Positions 34,626 to 40,596 of a stretch of 40,596 nucleotides of DNA are shown here, one piece after another. The DNA is from Chloroflexi bacterium OLB15 (lineage in GTDB: Bacteria; Chloroflexota; Anaerolineae; Aggregatilineales; Phototrophicaceae): positions 1-40,596 of the forward strand of contig LMZS01000077.1 in the NCBI GenBank assembly GCA_001567085.1, given 5' to 3'. Positions within the stretch are counted from its first letter, which is position 1. Each line of letters begins with the position of its first letter. Made by a program: the position numbers and the translations under genes. Below the pieces are notes generated by a model, which worked only from the letters and a program-made list of their open reading frames with translations, made no database searches and was not told where the DNA came from.

Positions 34626-35963
34626 ATGAAAAAAGTACTCTTCCTGTTTGCCATTCTATGCCTTAGCGCCGCTGCTGTTTTCGCCCAGGATGGCGTATTG
34701 ACGGTGGATACCAGCCAATCACGGGGAACCATTAGCCCCTTCGTCTACGGCTCCAATCTCGGCCAGAATGCCATTATCCCGCTTTCGATGATGGACACCG
34801 CAGCAGCGGCCGGGATCAATTTCGCCCGTCTCGGCGGTGGCGACAGCGACCGCTATGATCTGCGCAAGTCGATCATTGAAGTGTTCATCTTTCAGGCGCG
34901 CGCGCTCGGCGCAGAACCATTGGTGACCGTGCGTTTGGCGGGTGGTTCGCCCGAAGACGCCGCCGAAGCAGTTCGTTATGCCAATATCGAACGCGGGCAT
35001 AACATTCGCTATTGGAGCATCGGCAACGAGCCGAACATTTTTGAAAGCACCGTCGGCGATGACTACACCGTCGAGCGCTTCAACGCCGAATGGCGCGCGA
35101 TTGCTGAAGCGATGCTAGAGGTTGATCCCGATATCATTCTGGTTGGGCCAGACATCACCCAGTACGTTCCCCTCAGCGTAGATGGCGATAACATCGTCTA
35201 TTCTGAAGGCGCGGACGGCGGCCACCCGCGTGACAGCGAAGGCAAAGACTGGCTGATTGAGTTCTTGAACGCTAACGGCGATCTGGTAGACGTCATTTCT
35301 TTCCATCGCTATCCCTACCCCGGTCTTGGCGCTACCCATGATGCCATCGCAACTATTGAAGACCTGCGCGTGAACAGCCAGGAATGGGACACCATCGTCC
35401 CCAATTGGCGGCAGATCATTCTTGATACCACCGGGCGTGAATATCCTATCGCCGTGACCGAAGTCAACTCCAATTCCAGCTTAAGCTGTGGTGGCGAAGC
35501 CAGCCTCGACTCTTTCTATAACGCGCTGTGGTTTGCCGATGTGCTTGGCCGCCTGATTAACAATCAGGTGGATATTGCCGCCTCATGGGATATGCAGGGC
35601 GTAGGCTCGCGCTGCTATGGGCTGATCACCAGCAACGGCGTCCGCCCGATTTACTATACCTACCTGATGTATACCCATTTTGGCAGCGAGCTGCTTAGCG
35701 CCGATTCCTCTGACCCTGATGTGCGTATTTATGCGGCGCTGCGGGATGACGGCGCTCTCACTATCATCGTGATCAATCTCGGCCCTGAAGAAGCCACCAA
35801 AACGCTCGATCTCGGTGATTTTGAGGCGGCTGGAGACGCTGAAGTTTGGCTCTTTGACGCATCCCACAACGCCGAGCAGCAGAACTCGATCTCGTTGAGC
35901 AGCGGCGCGCAAATCACAGTGCCAGCCCAGTCCATGACGCTCTATGTCCTTCCGGCGGCATGA
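34626..35963 (+). CDS. Secreted clan GH-A glycoside hydrolase (GH39/44/51-like)
   Basis: 445 residues. Signal peptide MKKVLFLFAILCLSAAAVFA with cleavage before QDG. The barrel begins with GTISPFVYGSNLGQ and AGINFARLGGGDSDRY. The acid/base Glu is E135 in WSIGNEPNIF and the probable nucleophile E279 in IAVTEVNSN, as in retaining clan GH-A enzymes. A C-terminal beta-sandwich (from about 365, ALRDDGALTIIVINLGPEEA) resembles that of GH39/GH44/GH51 members. It likely cuts a beta-glucan or hemicellulose outside the cell, feeding the transporter before it. Start at 34626 has only a weak ribosome site; 34569 is in frame but would bury the signal peptide. Exact family not certain. Confidence 0.75.
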   Translation: MKKVLFLFAILCLSAAAVFAQDGVLTVDTSQSRGTISPFVYGSNLGQNAIIPLSMMDTAAAAGINFARLGGGDSDRYDLRKSIIEVFIFQARALGAEPLVTVRLAGGSPEDAAEAVRYANIERGHNIRYWSIGNEPNIFESTVGDDYTVERFNAEWRAIAEAMLEVDPDIILVGPDITQYVPLSVDGDNIVYSEGADGGHPRDSEGKDWLIEFLNANGDLVDVISFHRYPYPGLGATHDAIATIEDLRVNSQEWDTIVPNWRQIILDTTGREYPIAVTEVNSNSSLSCGGEASLDSFYNALWFADVLGRLINNQVDIAASWDMQGVGSRCYGLITSNGVRPIYYTYLMYTHFGSELLSADSSDPDVRIYAALRDDGALTIIVINLGPEEATKTLDLGDFEAAGDAEVWLFDASHNAEQQNSISLSSGAQITVPAQSMTLYVLPAA

Positions 35964-36069
35964 GCGCCACGCCCGGCTTTCGGCAAACCCGAAACATCGC
36001 GCATTGATGAAAGCATGTGAAACAGTCATGTATCTTCTCTCCCAGTGAGAGAGCTAAGGATGAGACACA

Positions 36070-37311
36070 ATGGAACAACCCTTCGTTCTTGGTGTGAACT
36101 ACTGGCCTCGCAAAAAGGCCATGTATTGGTGGTCAAATTTTGAGGCGGCGGAAGTCGAAGCTGATTTCGCCTTAATCGCCAGCCTCGGCATGAATGTCGT
36201 GCGCGTTTTCCTGCTCTGGGATGACTGGCAGCCCACGCCCGACAGCGTATCGCCGGAATGTCTCGATAATTTCGGCAAGGTGTGTGATATCGCCGCCCAA
36301 AATGGTCTTGGGCTGGATGTCACTTTCTTCACCGGCCACATGAGCGGCCCAAACTGGTCGCCCGGATGGCTGCTAGACCCCGCCGCCCCGCCGCACTCTG
36401 AATATTTCTCAGAAGTTCGGCAGTTGATCAGCGGCGGCAAAATCGTTGAGAGCATGTACCGCAATCCCTATACCGACCCGCAGGCGCTGTCTGCTGAACG
36501 TCTGCTGCTGACCACCGTCGTCAGCCGCTTCAAGGATCATCCCGGCATCTGGATGTGGAATCTGGGCAACGAGCCTGACCTGTTTGCGTGGCCGCCAAAT
36601 GCCGCCGCTGGCCGGGCATGGGTGCGCGAGATGACGCAGTTGATCAAGTCTATTGACCCGAATCATCCTGTCACTTGCGGCCTGCATGCCGACAGCCTGC
36701 ACCGCGATAACGGCCTGCGGATTCATGAGGTTTACGCTGAAACCGATGTCGCCGTGATGCATTCCTATCCTATGTACGTCCCCTGGGCGCATGGCCCGCT
36801 TGACCCTGATTTTGTGCCTTACACCTGCGCCGTCACCACCGCGCTGTGTGGCAAGCCTACCCTGATGGAAGAATGGGGGGGCTGCACCACGCCGGACGGC
36901 GGCCCATCGCAGATATGGGAGTGGACGGCTTACGGCAATCCGCGCACCCAGTTCATGGCTGGCGAAGAAGATTTCGCCGCTTATATCGAAGCCGTGCTGC
37001 CGCGTCTGGTAGAGGTTGGCGCAACCGGCGCAATGGTGTGGTGCTTTGCTGATTACATTCCCGAACTTTGGGATTTACCGCCCTGTAAAGAATCGAAACA
37101 TGAGCGTCATTTCGGCCTCGTTCGCCCTGATGGGACGCTTAAACCTCACGCCGAAGTGATCCGTAAATTTGCCGCCACCAAACCAACGGTGAAACCCGCT
37201 GTTCACACCGTCACGCTGAATGTGACGCCGGACGAATATTACCAATCGCCGGTTGAGCATTTGATCAACCATTACGCTGTTTACCTTGAAAATGCGCCGA
37301 ATAAGTCTTAG
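36070..37311 (+). CDS. GH5-like glycosidase, cytoplasmic
   Basis: 413 residues of a clan GH-A TIM barrel of the cellulase/mannanase (GH5-like) kind. Motifs are LGVNYWPR at the start, NVVRVFLLWDDWQP (42-55), the acid/base E168 in WNLGNEPDLF, HSYPMYVPW (231-239) and the nucleophile, probably E268, in LMEEWGG. No signal peptide, so it should work inside on imported oligosaccharides. ATG at 36070 has AAGGAT upstream. The gap before it (35964-36069) has only a small stem (CTCTC-CCAGT-GAGAG). It lies 15 bases before the GH18-like gene. Substrate not determinable; beta-mannoside or beta-glucoside are candidates. Confidence 0.75.
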   Translation: MEQPFVLGVNYWPRKKAMYWWSNFEAAEVEADFALIASLGMNVVRVFLLWDDWQPTPDSVSPECLDNFGKVCDIAAQNGLGLDVTFFTGHMSGPNWSPGWLLDPAAPPHSEYFSEVRQLISGGKIVESMYRNPYTDPQALSAERLLLTTVVSRFKDHPGIWMWNLGNEPDLFAWPPNAAAGRAWVREMTQLIKSIDPNHPVTCGLHADSLHRDNGLRIHEVYAETDVAVMHSYPMYVPWAHGPLDPDFVPYTCAVTTALCGKPTLMEEWGGCTTPDGGPSQIWEWTAYGNPRTQFMAGEEDFAAYIEAVLPRLVEVGATGAMVWCFADYIPELWDLPPCKESKHERHFGLVRPDGTLKPHAEVIRKFAATKPTVKPAVHTVTLNVTPDEYYQSPVEHLINHYAVYLENAPNKS

Positions 37312-37326
37312 TCAGGCAGGTGCATC

Positions 37327-38370
37327 ATGAATCTGAGCCGCTTACACCATCTGAAAATCGGGGCAGTCGCTCTCGCCGTCTTTGCGCTGATCGCGATGAT
37401 GCCAGTTTCGGGATACGCGCAAGATGAAACCGGAGGCGATCCGGCAGGTTTCCCCTCACAGTTCTTTGCGCCCTATATCTATCCCAACGCCTTCCCGCTG
37501 GCTTATCTCAAGCAGTTGACCGGCGTTCCCTATGTCACCTTAGCCTTCATTCTCGGTGGCACAGAGCCTTGTACGCCAGTATGGGGCAACGGGCGGCCAG
37601 TTTTGAATAATGATCTGCTGCTGCGCGATATAGATGGGCTAAGGGAAGCAGGCGGCGATGTCATCCTCTCTTTTGGCGGGGCAGGTGGCCGCGAGCTTGC
37701 CCGCGATTGCGACGATGTAGAGACCTTAACCGCGCAGCTTCAGGCCATTGTTGAATATCATGATGCCCGCTGGCTGGATTTCGATATTGAAGGCGTAAGC
37801 CTGCGCGAAACCGAATCGGTTGACCGCCGCAATCAGGCTCTCGCCGCGCTTCAGGCGTGGGCGGCTGAAGAAGGTCGCACGCTGGAAATCGCCTACACGC
37901 TGCCCGTTGCCCCCTATGGCCTGACTGAAGACGGGCTGAACTTGCTGCGTTCGGCGGTTGAGCATGGTGTCGTGGTCAATCTGGTCAATATCATGACCAT
38001 GAATTACGGGGAAGAGTACCCCCCCGATCAGATGGGATCGCTCACGATTCAGGCTGCGGAAAGCCTGCATGCCCAGCTTGCGGAGCTGTATCCCGAACTC
38101 AGTGATCAGCAGCTATGGGCGATGATCGGCCTCACTCCGATGATCGGCCTCAATGACAGCGTGCCTGAAGTATTCACATTAGCCGATGCGGAATTGATCG
38201 CCGATTTCGTGATTGAAAACGGCATCCGCCTGACCGCGATGTGGTCAGTAGGCCGCGATAAATCATGTTCCGCCAATATGGCAATCATCAACGATACATG
38301 CAGCGGCATTGTGCAAGAAGATTTCGCCTTTTCAGCGATCTTCAACCGCATTAACCCGACTGAATCGTAA
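37327..38370 (+). CDS. Secreted GH18 chitinase-like protein
   Basis: 347 residues. Signal peptide MNLSRLHHLKIGAVALAVFALIAMMPVSGYA with cleavage before QDE. GH18 motifs: DVILSFGGAGG (111-121, the SxGG motif) and WLDFDIEGV (149-157), where D151, D153 and E155 match the catalytic DxDxE pattern, followed by MTMNYGEEYP. The general shape (FFAPYIYPNAF, TLAFILGG, CTPVWGNG) is that of the small secreted chitinases with a bare barrel. It should hydrolyse chitin or GlcNAc-containing glycans outside the cell. Placed among beta-glucan genes, it suggests the locus serves mixed or chitin-type polymers. The stop is followed by a small GGGGC/GCCCC stem. Confidence 0.8.
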   Translation: MNLSRLHHLKIGAVALAVFALIAMMPVSGYAQDETGGDPAGFPSQFFAPYIYPNAFPLAYLKQLTGVPYVTLAFILGGTEPCTPVWGNGRPVLNNDLLLRDIDGLREAGGDVILSFGGAGGRELARDCDDVETLTAQLQAIVEYHDARWLDFDIEGVSLRETESVDRRNQALAALQAWAAEEGRTLEIAYTLPVAPYGLTEDGLNLLRSAVEHGVVVNLVNIMTMNYGEEYPPDQMGSLTIQAAESLHAQLAELYPELSDQQLWAMIGLTPMIGLNDSVPEVFTLADAELIADFVIENGIRLTAMWSVGRDKSCSANMAIINDTCSGIVQEDFAFSAIFNRINPTES

Positions 38371-38445
38371 AACACTTTCCGCGCTGGGGCATCCAGCCCC
38401 GCCTCGTCGCAGGTCTATGCGGCAAGTTTGTTAAGGAGCAATATC

Positions 38446-40217
38446 TTGTCTGCATCGCCGCAGGTTTCATCACCAATTAAGGAATCTGTTGAAGCGTTAC
38501 TGGCTGAAATGACGCTGGCTGAAAAGATCGGCCAGATGACGCAGCCCGAAAAAAACAGCATTCCCGCAGAAGATGTCACGAACTATTTCATCGGCTCGGT
38601 GCTAAGCGGCGGCGGCGGCAACCCTGCCCCCAATACCCCCGCAAACTGGGCGGCAATGGTACGCAGTTTTCAGGAAGCCGCGCTCAAAACACGGCTGGGA
38701 ATCCCGCTGATTTACGGATCAGATGCCGTACATGGTCATAACAATGTATTCGGCGCCGTTTTGTTTCCGCACAATATCGGGCTGGGCGCCGCCCGCGATC
38801 CTGAATTAGTGGCGAAAATCGCCCGTATCACCGGGCTGGAAATGCTCGGCACCAACGTGCATTGGAATTTCGCCCCGGCAGTTTCGGTGCCGCAGGATAT
38901 TCGCTGGGGGCGCACTTACGAAGGCTACAGCGAAGATACCGATCTGGTTATCGAATTAGGCGTCAGCTATCTCAAGGGGCTGCAAGATGTTGAACCCCGC
39001 GCGCTGGCATCCGTCAAGCATTTCGCGGCCGATGGCGGCACCGCATGGGGCACCGTTCAAACGTATGATTGGATTATGGGCAACTGGCAGTCTGCCGATG
39101 ACCGCTGGAGCATTGATCAGGGCGACGCGCTGATTGACGAAGCCACGCTGCGCGAAATTCATCTGCGCCCCTATCAGGCGGCAATTGCCGCTGGCGCGCA
39201 GAATATCATGGTTTCATTCTCGTCGTGGCAGGGCATTAAAAATCATGGCAACTACCATCTGCTGACCGAAATTCTCAAGCAGGAATTCGGCTTTGAAGGC
39301 TTCCTCGTCTCTGACTGGATGGCCATCAACCAGATTGATCGCGACTATTACACCTGCGTCGTCACCTCAATCAATGCTGGCCTCGATATGGTGATGGTGC
39401 CGTTTGACTATAAGCTGTTCATCAGCACACTCACCGCCGCCGTCGAAAAAGGCGATGTCAGCATCCAGCGTATTGACGATGCGGTGCGCCGCATTTTACG
39501 GGCGAAGCAGTGGTTGGGCGTCTTTGAGCAGCCGTTCCCTGATGCCGCGCTGCTAAACGATGTCGGTTCAGACGAACACCGCGCGGTCGCCCGTGAAGCG
39601 GTGCGGAAATCAGTGACGCTGCTCAGGAACGAGAAGGATACGCTGCCCCTCGCCAAAGATACGCCGTCTATTTTCGTGGCCGGGCGCGGCGCGGATAACA
39701 TCGGTTTACAATGCGGCGGGTGGTCTATCGTCTGGCTGGGTGGCGATGGCGCCATCACCGAAGGCACAACCCTGCTGGAAGGCTTCAAACAGGCGTCTCA
39801 AAATATTCGCTATGATGCCGCTGGAGATTTTAGCGATGCCCGCGCTGAAATAGGCATTGTGGTGGTCGCCGAGCCGCCCTACGCTGAAGGCATGGGCGAT
39901 AACGATCAGCTAACCCTATCTGAGGAAGATATCGCCATCCTCAAGCGCGTTCGCCCGCAGGTAGATAGCTGGCGCTGGTCATCCTCTCTGGCCGCCCACT
40001 GCTGATTGCGGATCAGCTAGACCTGTGCGACGCGGTGATTGCAGCATGGCTGCCGGGCACCGAAGGCGCAGGCGTGGCCGATGTTCTGTTTGGCGATCAC
40101 CCGTTCACTGGCAGGCTGTCATACTCATGGCCGCGCAGCAAAAATCAAATACCGCTTTCGGCGCTGAAGGCAGACAGTGAACCGCCGCTGTTCCCGTTCG
40201 GCTACGGCCTAAGCTAA
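38446..40217 (+). CDS. GH3 beta-glucosidase / exo-beta-glucanase, one frameshift, TTG start
   Basis: GH3 enzyme of the barley ExoI/BglX kind: [20 protein letters not shown] (91-110), KHFAADGG (191-198), nucleophile D290 in [10 protein letters not shown], then a second alpha/beta domain starting [11 protein letters not shown]. The TTG at 38446 is the likely start: AAGGAG lies 7 bases before it and no in-frame ATG is suitable. Near 39966 the frame breaks; GATAGCTGG read as GATAAGCTGG gives [20 protein letters not shown] and continues to ...PFGYGLS. Corrected length is about 590 residues. No signal peptide. It would split cellobiose or longer beta-glucosides after import, like BglC in ceb loci. 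Last gene of the rightward set. Confidence 0.88.
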
Positions 40218-40240
40218 TCCCCCAATTTAAGCCGCATACA

Positions 40241-40273
40241 AAAAGGGGCGCAGATGTTCTGTGCCCCCTTTAA
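40241..40273. terminator. Terminator between convergent genes
   Basis: AAAAGGGGCGCAGA pairs with TCTGTGCCCCCTTT (one bulge and one G-T pair) around a short loop, with A and T runs at the ends on either strand. It lies 24 bases after the GH3 stop and 20 bases after the leftward gene's stop, so it can serve both. Confidence 0.75.
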
Positions 40274-40293
40274 TGTGTAACTTAACGCCGCGA

Positions 40294-40596
40294 TCAGGCA
40301 AGCGGGCAGCGATTCCGCTCGAACGAGAACTGATACAGCTTGCCCGGCTCGCGCAGATCAGGTGACATGTAGGTGATCGTCTGCCCGTCGCTTAAGGCGT
40401 AAAAGGTGTTATTCAGCCCGCCCGCGCCGATCACCTGATTCACGCCGCTGGCCACCGCCTGCTCAAAGGCCGCGTCAATCTGCGCTCTGGTGATCGCTAA
40501 ATCGAAAGTGCCCTGCGAGTTCAGGTCAATGCGCCAGTCGCTCACGCCGCCGCCGACGGTGCAGTAGAGCGCGTCAGGCGCGCCAAGATCGTAGGC
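40294..40596 (-). CDS. C-terminus of a secreted protein with Chloroflexota-type Cys domain (partial)
   Basis: The frame is open to the right edge, so only the last 100 residues are seen, from AYDLGAPDALYCTVGGG to ...YQFSFERNRCPLA. A GTG at 40545 is in frame, but coding clearly continues upstream of it. The pattern (a Cys after ALY, a beta-rich middle with VNQVIGAGGLNNTFYALSDGQ, and a final Cys near the end) resembles the small C-terminal domain repeatedly found on secreted Anaerolineae proteins. The two Cys could form a disulfide. Function of the whole protein unknown. Confidence 0.6.
   Translation of the reverse strand, partial: AYDLGAPDALYCTVGGGVSDWRIDLNSQGTFDLAITRAQIDAAFEQAVASGVNQVIGAGGLNNTFYALSDGQTITYMSPDLREPGKLYQFSFERNRCPLA

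Noticed and set aside
38385..38402. GGGGC/GCCCC stem before the GH3 gene as a terminator
   Set aside because: Only five pairs and no T tail; the GH3 gene follows closely and is likely in the same operon.

Overview
The window looks like a chromosomal segment from a member of the Chloroflexota, probably an Anaerolineae-type filament. The evidence is gene content and style: BTAD/ATPase/TPR regulators, secreted proteins with tandem cadherin-like repeats and a Cys-rich C-terminal domain typical of that phylum, many carbohydrate ABC transporters with GntR control, and no outer-membrane uptake genes. This is inference from recognised protein styles; no rRNA, tRNA, CRISPR array or insertion sequence was seen.

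Layout. (1) 1-4.8 kb: a GntR regulator, a ferritin-like DUF455 protein, a ribose-type permease and the start of its binding protein run leftward, with an LLM-class flavin oxidoreductase diverging rightward. (2) 4.9-17.5 kb, all leftward: a long compact operon for taking up and dismantling cell-wall fragments. In transcription order it has an oligopeptide-type transporter (binding protein, two permeases, two ATPases), a small membrane protein, a NagR-like GntR regulator, NagZ (GH3), NamZ (DUF1343/GH171), an AmiE-like serine hydrolase, a BadF-type amino-sugar kinase and a GNAT acetyltransferase. (3) 17.9-25.1 kb: a 1.37-kilo-residue secreted beta-helix plus seven-repeat protein, divergent from a SARP/BTAD regulator. 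(4) 25.1-30.3 kb: a DUF1772-MerR pair, a GH4 glycosidase and a rhamnulose-1-phosphate aldolase/dehydrogenase. (5) 30.5-40.2 kb, rightward: a cellobiose/beta-glucan type locus. It opens with a consensus-like promoter and a perfect CebR/CelR-type operator, followed by a binding protein, two permeases, a GH-A glycosidase, a GH5-like glycosidase, a GH18-like protein and a GH3 beta-glucosidase. The window ends inside another secreted protein.

How they work together. Region 2 reads as an 'import first, dismantle inside' muropeptide route: OppA-F brings fragments in, and the three hydrolases, none with a signal peptide, would release GlcNAc, MurNAc and peptides in the cytoplasm for the kinase. Region 5 resembles the actinobacterial cebEFG-bglC arrangement, with extra glycosidases added; its transporter ATPase and LacI-type repressor must be encoded elsewhere.

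Caution. At least seven otherwise well-preserved genes are broken by single-base indels, mostly apparent single-base losses. Reading frames resume immediately in conserved sequence, so sequencing or assembly error is the likeliest cause. These genes are annotated here as whole units with the break marked.
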